Part shown: piece by piece, positions 1 through 7,934 of the stretch | Position numbering within the stretch: position 1 is the first letter of the stretch | Layout: each line of letters opens with the position of its first letter | NCBI GenBank assembly: GCA_019358875.1 | Contig: JAHHIF010000020.1 | Location: 53,857 to 117,856, forward strand | Length of the DNA: 64,000 nt | Reading direction: 5' to 3' | From: Symplocastrum torsivum CPER-KK1 | Lineage (GTDB): Bacteria; Cyanobacteriota; Cyanobacteriia; Cyanobacteriales; Coleofasciculaceae | The notes under the pieces: model-generated | The model's database searches: none | What the model was told of the DNA's origin: nothing | The model's input: only the letters and a program-made list of their open reading frames with translations | Program-made: the position numbers and the translations under genes

Positions 1-1
1 A

Positions 2-2737
2 GGGGCGTTAATCTCTCCTCTATCTGCCCAAACCGTAGAAGAATCCTCTCCTCCCTCACCCACAGGTTCAGCGGCTGACTTAACAATCCGTCCTCGCTTC
101 GGAGTTGGCTACAGTACCTCTGGTGCAAGTTATGATGCCTTTACCTCCTTTGAGGGCTTTGTTCCCCTACTCCAAACTCCCGGTAGCACCCTCACCTTTT
201 TAGAAGGACGACTGCTTCTAGACAACAATGCCAATCTTGGCGGTAATCTCCTTTTGGGACACAGAGTTTATAACCCAACCAGTAACCGTGTTCTTGGTGC
301 TTATCTCGCCTATGACAATCGAAATACAGGTAGCAGCACCTTTAACCAAGTTAGTGCTGGATTTGAAAGTTTAGGCGAAATCTTGGACTTTCGAGGTAAT
401 GTCTACGTTCCGATTGGTGATACGCGCCGCTTGGTGGAAGAAACGGGTTTTGATACTGGATTGTTGGTTTCAGACGCTGGGTTCTCTGGCAATTTTTTGA
501 CGATTACGGGAAGCCGAGAGGGGCAAATCAACCGTCGCTTTGAAGCAGCAATGACAGGCGTTGATGTTGAGGGAGGTGCGCGGCTAGTTCGGATCGGGAC
601 AACGGGTGATATTCGGGGCTACGTCGGGGGATACTTCTATGATGCTCCCGGTAGTGATGAGATTTTGGGCTGGAAGGCACGCTTGGAGGTTCGCCCGACT
701 GATTACTTCCGCTTTGGGTTGTCTGTGCAAGATGACGATACCTTTGGCACGAATTTCATTTTCAATGTAGCCGCGAATTTCCCCGGAACTCGCCCTAGAG
801 GTAGCACACAAAGCCAAGAAGTTCTGGCACGATTGGGAGAATCCGTTGCCCGTCAAAACAACATCATTGTGGATGAACAGGTTGAATTCGAGTCATTCAA
901 CGAGAACTTCACAACCTTGGTAACGAACCCTGCAACTGGACAGCCGTGGCAATTCCGACACGTCAACCCAAATGGGGGGGCAGGTGACGGTACGTTTGAA
1001 AATCCGGCTGGGACAATTGCAACGGCTGTGGGTGTCGCGCAAGCAGGTGATATCGTTTATGTGCAAGCTGGGACGAGTCCAGGTGGGTTTACCATTCCGG
1101 ATGGCGTGCAACTGTGGTCAACTGGGCCAGAGCAACAGATTAACACGGTAGAACTGGGAACAGTTCAGTTGGCGGGTTCGGGTAGTGGAGTGCGAACGAC
1201 GATTACAGATACTGTGACGCTGGGGAACAATACTCTTCTTTCTGGGTTTGCGGTTACGGGTGTGACGGGTGCTGGAATTGTCGCAACGAACATCAGCAAT
1301 GCTGAGATTCGAGACAGTACTATCACCAGTTCAAGCGAAGCAGGTATCTTCTTGGGAACAACGACGGGAACTGTTACCGTAACGAACAGTAGCATTACAG
1401 GTGAGGGAGTTGCCGCGATCGCAGGTACAAACATCAACAATGTTGCGATCGCAAATACCACTATTACAAGCCGCAACTCTACAACGAACGGCATTTCACT
1501 CGACACGCTTACTGGGACACTCACATTTACAAACAGTCCGATTATCATCACTACGCCTACAGTTAATGGCATCTCTGTTGTTAATGCCACTGGTTCAATC
1601 AGCACGGATAGTGCAATTACGATTACCAACCCTGCGGCTATTGGCATCTCCGTCGCCAATACCACTGGTTCAATCAGCTTTGCTGGGAACAATGAAAGTG
1701 AGATTACGAATGCAGGGAGTTTCGGTGTTTCACTATCCAATTCTCCAGGCGCGATCGCACTTTCTGGTTTTCAAATTAGCGATTCTGGCGATAGCGGGAT
1801 TTCCGGTGAGAACCTGAGTAATCTGACGCTTAGCGGCAATGCGATCACAAATGCCCGTAATGAAGGGATTGCACTGAGTAACACGGCTGGAACAGTTGCG
1901 ATCGACAACAACACCATTACCGATACCATTGGTGTTAATGCTGCTCTACTTCCCTCTGGACAAGGCATCTCCCTGCAAAATGTTACTGGTACGGTTGCGA
2001 TTACCAATAACACTGTCAGTGGTACAACAGGTTTTATTCCTGGTGGTTTGCTTCCTTTACCTCCGAGTGGACAAGGAATTAGTTTATTAAATACTGCTGG
2101 AGATGTTGAGCTGACAATTTCCGGAAATCGAGCAGAGAATAACTTTGAAGATGCGATCGCGATCGCGCTAACTGGAACTGCTCAAGGAGAGTTAACGATT
2201 ACCAATAACATCATTACTGGTAATGGCACAACTCCCGGTACTCCAATCCGTGGGGATGGTATTTTTGTCAGTCTCGATAACGCTGCTGAAGCTGACTTAA
2301 CAATTTCTGATAATCAGATTACAAACAACAATGATGACGGAATTGATATCCGTATGGCTCCTGTTGTGCCTCCTTTTTTCCCTGTAAGCGGTCGTACTCC
2401 TGTCTTGAGGGCAACAATTAGTAATAACACTATTGAGGGGCAGACTAATGGTTCAGGAATCAACCTCATCATTGATGATAATGCTCGCTTCGATACTAGT
2501 ATTCGGTTGAACAGCTTGACCAATAACTCAGCCACACTTCCCGGTTTGAATGCAGTAACGCGAAGTACTGCTAACCTCTGCTTGGGGCTGAACGGTAACA
2601 TCAGTACCACTGGCTTCCAACTAACGCAAACAGCCGGAACATTACGATTGGAAGATACTCAGCAACCAAATAATGGTACGGTCACACAGACAGGAACAAT
2701 TACCAACGTACCAGCCGGGACTTGTAATGAGCCGTAA
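2..2737 (+). CDS. Inverse-autotransporter-like adhesin with parallel beta-helix (5' end outside window)
   Basis: The frame is open from base 2, so the gene begins before the window. The first visible residues (LISPLSAQTVEES) look like the end of a signal peptide cleaved after SAQ, so perhaps only about 20 residues are missing. Residues 30-240 are amphipathic beta-strand sequence (RPRFGVGYST, LEGRLLLDNN, GGNLLLGHRVY, GAYLAYDNR) resembling the beta-barrel of inverse autotransporters. A segment beginning HVNPNGGAGDGTFENPAGTI then opens a right-handed beta-helix of short NNTI/ISNNTI/GISL-type repeats (DUF1565/pectate-lyase-like) running to the end. The likely role is a surface-exposed adhesin or passenger anchored in the outer membrane. 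Barrel plus helix is read from the sequence; the adhesive role is inference. The stop lies 12 bases before the next gene. Confidence 0.75.
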   Translation, partial: GALISPLSAQTVEESSPPSPTGSAADLTIRPRFGVGYSTSGASYDAFTSFEGFVPLLQTPGSTLTFLEGRLLLDNNANLGGNLLLGHRVYNPTSNRVLGAYLAYDNRNTGSSTFNQVSAGFESLGEILDFRGNVYVPIGDTRRLVEETGFDTGLLVSDAGFSGNFLTITGSREGQINRRFEAAMTGVDVEGGARLVRIGTTGDIRGYVGGYFYDAPGSDEILGWKARLEVRPTDYFRFGLSVQDDDTFGTNFIFNVAANFPGTRPRGSTQSQEVLARLGESVARQNNIIVDEQVEFESFNENFTTLVTNPATGQPWQFRHVNPNGGAGDGTFENPAGTIATAVGVAQAGDIVYVQAGTSPGGFTIPDGVQLWSTGPEQQINTVELGTVQLAGSGSGVRTTITDTVTLGNNTLLSGFAVTGVTGAGIVATNISNAEIRDSTITSSSEAGIFLGTTTGTVTVTNSSITGEGVAAIAGTNINNVAIANTTITSRNSTTNGISLDTLTGTLTFTNSPIIITTPTVNGISVVNATGSISTDSAITITNPAAIGISVANTTGSISFAGNNESEITNAGSFGVSLSNSPGAIALSGFQISDSGDSGISGENLSNLTLSGNAITNARNEGIALSNTAGTVAIDNNTITDTIGVNAALLPSGQGISLQNVTGTVAITNNTVSGTTGFIPGGLLPLPPSGQGISLLNTAGDVELTISGNRAENNFEDAIAIALTGTAQGELTITNNIITGNGTTPGTPIRGDGIFVSLDNAAEADLTISDNQITNNNDDGIDIRMAPVVPPFFPVSGRTPVLRATISNNTIEGQTNGSGINLIIDDNARFDTSIRLNSLTNNSATLPGLNAVTRSTANLCLGLNGNISTTGFQLTQTAGTLRLEDTQQPNNGTVTQTGTITNVPAGTCNEP

Positions 2738-2749
2738 TGCTTTCATGAG

Positions 2750-3265
2750 ATGGTAGTTACAGAAACATTAAGACTGCTTCTGAGATATTTTACCTGGGAT
2801 GACTTGAACGACATGGCAACCATTTATGCCGACCCTGTTGGGATGGCGTTCAGGGGGAGTCCTCGAACATTTGAAGAGACGCAGCAGTTATTCAAGTGGA
2901 TATTTGATAACGACTCCCAAGTTGGCTTTGAGATGTGGGCAATTATTCACAAAGCTGACAATCGATTGATTGGTAGTTGTGGGTTGATTCCGCAGGAGGT
3001 AGAAGGACAGCCGGAAACTGAAATGGGCTATGTCCTTGCCAAAGAGTATTGGGGGCAAGGACTAGCAACAGAAGCCGCCTTTGCCGTTCGGGATTATGGC
3101 TTTGAGCAACTAGGATGCGATCGCATTGTTGCGCTGATTAACCCTAAAAACATCGCCTCTCAGAACGTTGCACGGAAAATTGGCTTAATCTACGAAAGGG
3201 ACATAACCCATTTGGAAAAGATTGTTCGCCTCTACGTCATCCACAAATCTTCCTTACCGAGCTGA
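2750..3265 (+). CDS. GNAT family N-acetyltransferase (RimJ/RimL type)
   Basis: This 171-residue protein has the RimJ/RimL-type acetyltransferase layout. It starts with the typical TETLRLLLRYFTWDD strand. Residues 70-85 carry the GSCGLIPQ strand. The acetyl-CoA loop follows at about residues 95-110 (MGYVLAKEYWGQGLATEA), and the C-terminal half has NPKNIASQNVARKIGL, the usual helix near the cofactor. It transfers acetyl from acetyl-CoA to an amine; the substrate cannot be told from sequence. The ATG lies 12 bases after the adhesin stop, so the two may be co-transcribed, although no functional link is evident. Confidence 0.85.
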   Translation: MVVTETLRLLLRYFTWDDLNDMATIYADPVGMAFRGSPRTFEETQQLFKWIFDNDSQVGFEMWAIIHKADNRLIGSCGLIPQEVEGQPETEMGYVLAKEYWGQGLATEAAFAVRDYGFEQLGCDRIVALINPKNIASQNVARKIGLIYERDITHLEKIVRLYVIHKSSLPS

Positions 3266-3289
3266 CAAAATATTAAATTCAAACAAAAC

Positions 3290-3784
3290 CTAGACCATTT
3301 CAAATTCTATTTGATGACTTTCTAGAAAACTGTGTGTGAAATGGTCAACGACATTCGTATCACTCAGTTCTAAATTATAGAAATCCACAAATTCATGCTC
3401 AAAATAAGGCCCAGCGTGCCAAGTTCCTACCTCTAATTTAATAAAACAATCGCCTGGAATTCGGAAAGCAGCAATGTCCTCTAATGCTGGTTGTTCAGTC
3501 TCCTGATTAGGTGGTGCAACAGCAATTAACCAATCTTTTCCTTCCAAGGAGCCTAAACATTGAGTGCATTGGACATGACGAGTGATTTTATTAAAATTGC
3601 GACCTTTTTTATAGAGCCGCATGATGTAAAACCGGGGTGTTCCGTTCTGGAGATTTAACTGAGCATCTTCTGCATCAAAGAATTTGCCATCTTCACTAGC
3701 CGAAATAACTTGCCCGTAAGGACGAAAGTTTTCTGCTGTCACCCATTTAGCTTGCAGTTGTTGAATTGTCTTTGCTGTACTCAT
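3290..3784 (-). CDS. Ureidoglycolate lyase family protein
   Basis: A 164-residue single-domain protein matching the AllA/ureidoglycolate lyase family (cupin fold). Visible markers are the N-terminal ENFRPYGQVISAS, the central TRHVQCTQCLGSLEGKDWLIAVAPP, and GTWHAGPYFEHEFVDFYNLEL, which in the family carries the residues around the active site. The family releases urea and glyoxylate from ureidoglycolate in purine and allantoin breakdown. Cyanobacterial members often stand alone, as here, with no allantoin genes nearby, so the physiological substrate is uncertain. Length is normal for the family. It converges with the acetyltransferase gene (25-base gap). Confidence 0.8.
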   Translation of the reverse strand: MSTAKTIQQLQAKWVTAENFRPYGQVISASEDGKFFDAEDAQLNLQNGTPRFYIMRLYKKGRNFNKITRHVQCTQCLGSLEGKDWLIAVAPPNQETEQPALEDIAAFRIPGDCFIKLEVGTWHAGPYFEHEFVDFYNLELSDTNVVDHFTHSFLESHQIEFEMV

Positions 3785-3894
3785 CAGTTACTCCTACGAC
3801 TAGATTTTCTAATACACTAAGAGCCTAGCGGAAAAGCCTTTTAACTGAACATCTGCATTCACCTATATGTCTCTTTACAGCGACACTAGTCGTC

Positions 3895-4038
3895 ATGGTA
3901 GAGTACAACTCGTTGCAATACCTGCCCACAGAAGAAGATCTGCCTGAAACTGACAATACCCCTGTGGATAATGAGCTGCAAATCCTCATCCCTAATCTGC
4001 TACGAGCAATCCTGGCTTGTATTATGTCTGTAGCATAA
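3895..4038 (+). pseudogene. Truncated Uma2/DUF820 nuclease remnant (N-terminal 47 codons)
   Basis: From the ATG at 3895 the frame reads MVEYNSLQYLPTEEDLPETD and continues through TPVDNELQILIPNLLRAILA before a stop at 4036-4038. This is the recognisable N-terminus of cyanobacterial Uma2 family (DUF820, PD-(D/E)XK-like) proteins, which are normally about 190-230 residues. The nuclease core is absent, and the sequence changes to the upstream region of the HEPN-like gene right after the stop. I read it as a decayed 5' fragment. The match is from memory of the family. Confidence 0.6.
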
Positions 4039-4106
4039 ATTAGGTGAAGGGCGATTGTACTTGCAACTTGGTTGGTAGGCAAAATGTCAGAATTTGGGGG
4101 GTGAAG

Positions 4107-5459
4107 ATGTTTCTTGATGAAGATTTGGTTGGGCGGCAAGAAGATATAGAGTTATTTAACAACATCGGTTGTTTAGATACTTTTGAAGGGCGTCTAACAG
4201 TTTGGCTTAGCATTAATCAAACTCCAAGAGTACGTTGGGAATTTGAGGTAGCTAGAGGAGACTACACATTTGATGCACTATCCCTTGATACTCCTCCTAA
4301 TAAACTCACTTCTTGGGACGGCTCTAATCCTCAACTTGTAGTAGAAAATCCTACATTTACATACCGAGGTGGGCGTCGCCGTCAAAGTATTGGTTATGCC
4401 AAGCAAGTATTGTATGGGGATGTCGGTGCCAATGCTCACTATTTTGACTTTTACATTCCTAACACGGACTTTATTAGAGAAGCTACAGGTGATGACCTTA
4501 AAGCTATTACTGAAGCTCTAAAGAATGAATCTTTCAAAGTAGAAATTGGAAATGATTGGAGTATTGAAATTTTTACAGCTCAGGAGGTTTTGAATTGGTT
4601 GAAGCCAGAAAAACAGAATAGAGGTTCAATGATTACACTAAAGATTCGCCTCTTTCAGACGAAACAAGCCTTTACAAGTGTTCAAGACCTAGCCGTTAAG
4701 TCTCTCATCGAAGCCAAGCAACTTATTTCAGATTTGTTCCTAATGCTTTCATATGCGAATGGTGGTCATGTTAAGCCCGTTTATGTAATAGCTAATAAAT
4801 TTGTAAAGAGTAGCACAAACCAAATAAGAATAGAGAATGTGGCAGCGTTAGCGGAAGCTCCTCTAATATCTCCGCAAGAGGAACTTGAACAAGGATTTAT
4901 AAGGTCTTATGGCATAAAAGACTTGTTAGATTTTATTAAATGTTTTCCAAGTTTTCAGCGAATGCTTCAGACTCCTCATTGGCGTGAAAAGTGCCTTGTG
5001 ATTCTGGAATGGTACTTTCAGGCAACTCCAAGACTGTCTGGGCGTAGAAGAAATGCTTTGCTGCCTGTTGTGGCTAACGCGCTTGGAACTCTATTAGAGA
5101 ACATAGCTAAACTAATTTTAGTAGATGAAGAACCTAATCCTATCCAACGAAAGAACAATGAAAGTTTAAGCGCAAAGCCGCGTATTAAGGAACTTCTTAA
5201 TCGTATAGGCATATCAGGGGAAGATACAGTAGTGGAAAATTTTGTAGATATCCGTAATAACTCAACTCATGCAAAGACAAAGCTTATTCCATTAACTGAA
5301 ATTCAACAATGGGAAGTAGTTTTAAGAGCAGTTCAATGGGTAGATGAGGTGCTTTTATGGAGGCTTGGCTATGGAGGTCAATATCGACAGAGAAACTTAA
5401 GATCGGATCATGGAATTCAACCACGTTACGACCTCTCCCGTCGCGACTCAAGCTGGTAA
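4107..5459 (+). CDS. HEPN-motif protein resembling ApeA-type defence proteins
   Basis: A protein of about 450 residues with no signal peptide or membrane segment. The N-terminal 200 residues are beta-rich (EGRLTVWLSINQTPRVRWEF, HYFDFYIPNTDFI), like the N-terminal domain of ApeA-like proteins. The C-terminal 200 residues are helical and end in VENFVDIRNNSTHAKT, which contains an R-x4-H pair of the kind used by HEPN ribonucleases. HEPN proteins of this architecture are known anti-phage or abortive-infection RNases; function here is inference. The ATG at 4107 is preferred because a GGGGGGTGA stretch lies just upstream; the frame is open back to 4044. It is flanked by a Uma2 remnant and by a DUF4160/DUF2442 pair, consistent with an accessory patch. 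Confidence 0.55.
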   Translation: MFLDEDLVGRQEDIELFNNIGCLDTFEGRLTVWLSINQTPRVRWEFEVARGDYTFDALSLDTPPNKLTSWDGSNPQLVVENPTFTYRGGRRRQSIGYAKQVLYGDVGANAHYFDFYIPNTDFIREATGDDLKAITEALKNESFKVEIGNDWSIEIFTAQEVLNWLKPEKQNRGSMITLKIRLFQTKQAFTSVQDLAVKSLIEAKQLISDLFLMLSYANGGHVKPVYVIANKFVKSSTNQIRIENVAALAEAPLISPQEELEQGFIRSYGIKDLLDFIKCFPSFQRMLQTPHWREKCLVILEWYFQATPRLSGRRRNALLPVVANALGTLLENIAKLILVDEEPNPIQRKNNESLSAKPRIKELLNRIGISGEDTVVENFVDIRNNSTHAKTKLIPLTEIQQWEVVLRAVQWVDEVLLWRLGYGGQYRQRNLRSDHGIQPRYDLSRRDSSW

Positions 5460-5506
5460 GCTTATTCCCTCAACCTCCCTGCACCGAACGGACGGGAGAT
5501 TGTTAG

Positions 5507-5794
5507 CTATGTTGCAAGTCCTTCTGCCGCAGAGACGCTTTGCCTCGGAGCAGGGGCACCTCGTAACATACCTTCTGTACTGAGATCCTCATCTATCTCC
5601 TCCCAGTGAATGCCGTAGCCCCCGCCGCTTACTTTCCACTGCGATCGCTGTTCAGGTGTAGCGTTAAGCAATCTTGGATACCAAACCAGAGGCACGGTAA
5701 TCGTTCGACCATCCATCAAATCGACACTAATTGTCTCTTCGGTAAAGCGAACATCCTTAACTCTCTCGTCCGCTCGAATCGCCAAAATACCCAT
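5507..5794 (-). CDS. DUF2442 domain protein
   Basis: About 95 residues when started at the internal ATG (MGILAIRADERVKDVRFTEE), which begins the family domain; the frame is open further upstream inside the neighbouring gene. Recognisable features are the VDLMDGRTITVPLVWYPRL strand pair and GIHWEEIDEDLSTEGML, both typical of DUF2442. It overlaps the 3' end of the DUF4160 gene by 38 bases, so the two are translationally linked. Such pairs are widespread in cyanobacteria and have been suspected to be toxin-antitoxin-like; no activity can be claimed. The last about 10 residues (SVSAAEGLAT) are encoded by GC-rich repeat-like DNA and may be an acquired tail. Confidence 0.75.
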   Translation of the reverse strand: MGILAIRADERVKDVRFTEETISVDLMDGRTITVPLVWYPRLLNATPEQRSQWKVSGGGYGIHWEEIDEDLSTEGMLRGAPAPRQSVSAAEGLAT

Positions 5795-6011
5795 ACCAAG
5801 CCTCCAATAGCTTTTCTCGATTCTCCTGTACCATCGACTGCAATTTCCGAAGCTCTTTGGCACTAAAACCAATATTATTTGCCAAACTAACTGACTCTAA
5901 CCAAAATTTAGCCGATGAGTCATCGCGGTCAACGTGTATATGCGGTGGCTCATTTGGTTCATGACTGTAGAAGTAGAAACGGTACGCACCTATCCTTAAA
6001 ACTGTTGGCAT
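5757..6011 (-). CDS. DUF4160 domain protein
   Basis: An 84-residue protein with the DUF4160 signature MPTVLRIGAYRFYFYSHEPN followed by EPPHIHVDRDD and a helical C-terminus (FSAKELRKLQSMVQENREKL). It is the upstream partner of the overlapping DUF2442 gene. The family is small, cytosolic and of unknown biochemical function; its fixed pairing with DUF2442 suggests a two-component module. Length is as usual for the family. Confidence 0.8.
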   Translation of the reverse strand: MPTVLRIGAYRFYFYSHEPNEPPHIHVDRDDSSAKFWLESVSLANNIGFSAKELRKLQSMVQENREKLLEAWYGYFGDSSGRES

Positions 6012-6159
6012 ATCTCAAGATTACATAAAAACCCCAGAATCTAATGCATAATCTATCGCCCCTCCTAGCCAGCAGAGTGTTAGTGGAGCGATTGCCTAGT
6101 GCACCAGCAAAGCTGATCGCACAATAGTATAGAGGTATTTCCAGAGCATATTTTTCTCT

Positions 6160-6393
6160 ATGACGACTCTGCTAGAAATCGAAGCAGCCATTAAACAGCT
6201 TCCAGAAAGTGATTTTCATCAACTTGCAGCATGGCTTCAGACCTATTTGGATGAAACGTGGGATCGGCAAATCGAGGAAGATTTGACCTCAGGAAAATTA
6301 AATAACCTTATTGCTCAAGCAGAAGCAGATATTGCCGCGAATAACGTGAGGGATATTGATGAAGGGCGATTGTCCCTACCGAGTATTTATTGA
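6160..6393 (+). CDS. Antitoxin-like small protein, orphan
   Basis: A 77-residue protein of the cyanobacterial addiction-module antitoxin type: TTLLEIEAAIKQLPESDFHQ, then LAAWLQTYLDETWDRQIEEDL and SGKLNNLIAQAEADIAANNVRDIDE. Relatives normally precede a RelE-like toxin and end shortly after the VRDIDE stretch. Here the tail continues as GRLSLPSIY, encoded by a GGGCGATTGTCCCTAC segment that looks like repeat DNA, and no toxin follows. It may be a solitary or disabled antitoxin. Confidence 0.6.
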   Translation: MTTLLEIEAAIKQLPESDFHQLAAWLQTYLDETWDRQIEEDLTSGKLNNLIAQAEADIAANNVRDIDEGRLSLPSIY

Positions 6394-6774
6394 GCTACCC
6401 GAAGAGGAGTTGCCAACTGACGATCGCGATCGCTAACTCTGCAAGAACATGGCTGAAGTAACTATGCCAGATCGAACCATCGAACGATCTGCTGGTACAG
6501 TTTAATGCTGTTTCACTAGAACAGTTGACCGATTTAACAACTGTTCTAGTAAAAGTTTAAAAGACTGTACCTTTTCAGATTAGTAGCTTTTAGATGACAG
6601 TAGGAATACGGGTTGAGTGAGCTTGCCAACTAAGAGTCTGAGCTAGTCGGCAACAATCTATCTAATTTATTCATAGTTATCATTCAACCTATGATTAGGT
6701 TCTTAAGAGGAGAACCAATACCTTAAAGACATCAGCTAAGAAATACTACCTAAAACAAAGAGAGGTTGGGACTC
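6394..6774. other. Gene-free stretch with four successive hairpins
   Basis: No convincing gene. It holds four inverted repeats in a row. (1) CAGATCG at 6468-6474 pairs with 6485-6491. (2) A nested structure has outer GGTACAGT 6494-6501 pairing with 6564-6571 and inner 13-base arms ACTAGAACAGTTG 6515-6527 pairing with 6538-6550, followed by TTTT. (3) TTGCCAACTA 6623-6632 pairs with 6644-6653 with one mismatch. (4) AACCTA 6686-6691 pairs with 6696-6701. This may be a structured leader or small RNA for the DUF2917-like gene, or a decayed miniature element. Confidence 0.5.
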
Positions 6775-7137
6775 ATGCGTTTAGTTATGAGTAATACTTT
6801 AGTGAACACTTTTTCCCTATCAACACTATTAAGTTATTTAGGTTCTGGCTCAAACCGATTTGGAGTTTTAACAAATCTGTTTAAGAGCAATCTAGAGCTT
6901 TTAGTACCCTGCCAGTTTACCCTTGAAAAAAGCGAGGTGTTCCGGATTCCCTCAGCCTGCAAAGAGCTACATATTTTGGCTGGCACTGCTTGGATTACCG
7001 TTGCCGGAAGAGACATTGTTTTAACTACTGGAGAAAAAGTGTCGCTTGAAACTAATAAAGATCGTGCCATTTTGTCAGCTTTAGGTAACAAATCAGTGAG
7101 TGTAGAATTTCTTCTAACTGCTCATTCTTCAGGCTGA
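6775..7137 (+). CDS. DUF2917-like cupin-type protein
   Basis: About 120 residues. The C-terminal half (LAGTAWITVAGRDIVLTTGEKVSLE) matches DUF2917, a small beta-rich domain with the LxGxxWIT...GD...L..GE pattern. The N-terminal half (SNTLVNTFSLSTLLSYLGSG) is unlike known domains. The ATG at 6775 sits 9 bases after AGAGG; a TTG three codons earlier is less likely. Function is unknown. The long structured upstream region may regulate it. Confidence 0.55.
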   Translation: MRLVMSNTLVNTFSLSTLLSYLGSGSNRFGVLTNLFKSNLELLVPCQFTLEKSEVFRIPSACKELHILAGTAWITVAGRDIVLTTGEKVSLETNKDRAILSALGNKSVSVEFLLTAHSSG

Positions 7138-7294
7138 ATTGTTCCTGGAAAGTGACTTTCTTTAGATATTAGGAAAGAAGCAAGGTAGTTTGTAAATTAT
7201 CAATATAAATTACCTCTTCGTTTGTGTAGTAGTAATGATAAAATCAGGCTCGACATCCAGGCAGCAATTCATAAAGGCTACTCACAGAAATATC

Positions 7295-7885
7295 ATGAAA
7301 GTTTTTCTAGAAACACAAAGATTAATTCTACGTCAGTTTACTGAAGATGATGCTGACCACTTATTTGAGTTAGATAGCGATCGCGAAGTCATTCGCTTCA
7401 CCAATATAGGACTTATTAATGGAGGAGACCCTATAGATACAGACTATGAAGCTATTAAAAGCAAAATCTTGCCTAAATTTATTAATTACTATGAAAACTA
7501 TGAGGGGTATGGATTTTGGGCAGTCATTGAAAAGCCGAGTAATGAGTTTATCGGTTGGTTCCATCTCAGACCAGCATTAGACAACATTACAGTGCACGTT
7601 AATAACGAGAATGAAATTGAGCTGGGATATCGTTTGCGAAAAGTTGCCTGGGGTAAAGGCTATGCAACAGAAGGTTCCCGCTCATTAATAGTTAAAGGCT
7701 GTTGTGAGTTAGATACTCAACGAATAGTATCCACGGCTTTAGCAAGTAATGCTGCCTCCATCCGTGTTATGGAAAAAGCAGGATTGAAATTTGAGCAGAC
7801 GTTTATTCATCAGGTAACCAATCAAGAGGCGGTCAAGTATGCTTTAAACAAAGATGAGTTTGAGCCTGAAAAATATAGGCAATAA
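7295..7885 (+). CDS. GNAT family N-acetyltransferase (RimJ/RimL type)
   Basis: About 196 residues starting MKVFLETQRLILRQFTEDDA, the canonical beginning of RimJ/RimL-like acetyltransferases. An ATG 20 codons upstream (7235) is also possible. The acetyl-CoA site is IELGYRLRKVAWGKGYATEG at about residues 105-125, and the final motif is ALASNAASIRVMEKAGL. It acetylates an unknown amine substrate. It differs clearly from the acetyltransferase at the left of the window and is not a recent duplicate. No operon partner is evident. Confidence 0.85.
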   Translation: MKVFLETQRLILRQFTEDDADHLFELDSDREVIRFTNIGLINGGDPIDTDYEAIKSKILPKFINYYENYEGYGFWAVIEKPSNEFIGWFHLRPALDNITVHVNNENEIELGYRLRKVAWGKGYATEGSRSLIVKGCCELDTQRIVSTALASNAASIRVMEKAGLKFEQTFIHQVTNQEAVKYALNKDEFEPEKYRQ

Positions 7886-7934
7886 CCTGATTTATGTGCC
7901 AAAGTAGGAGGTTGCCTATAGAGCCTGATTGCTG

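Noticed and set aside
1165..1740. Open frame opposite the beta-helix repeats of the adhesin
   Set aside because: Repetitive antisense of a repetitive gene; hydrophobic low-complexity product without a ribosome site.
3825..4139. Minus-strand 104-codon frame over the Uma2 remnant
   Set aside because: No protein character; overlaps the plus-strand Uma2-like fragment and the HEPN gene start.
6503..6560. Possible peptide LVQFNAVSLEQLTDLTTVLVKV, perhaps a DUF4351 remnant
   Set aside because: The region is better explained by the nested inverted repeat; the peptide is short and unsupported.
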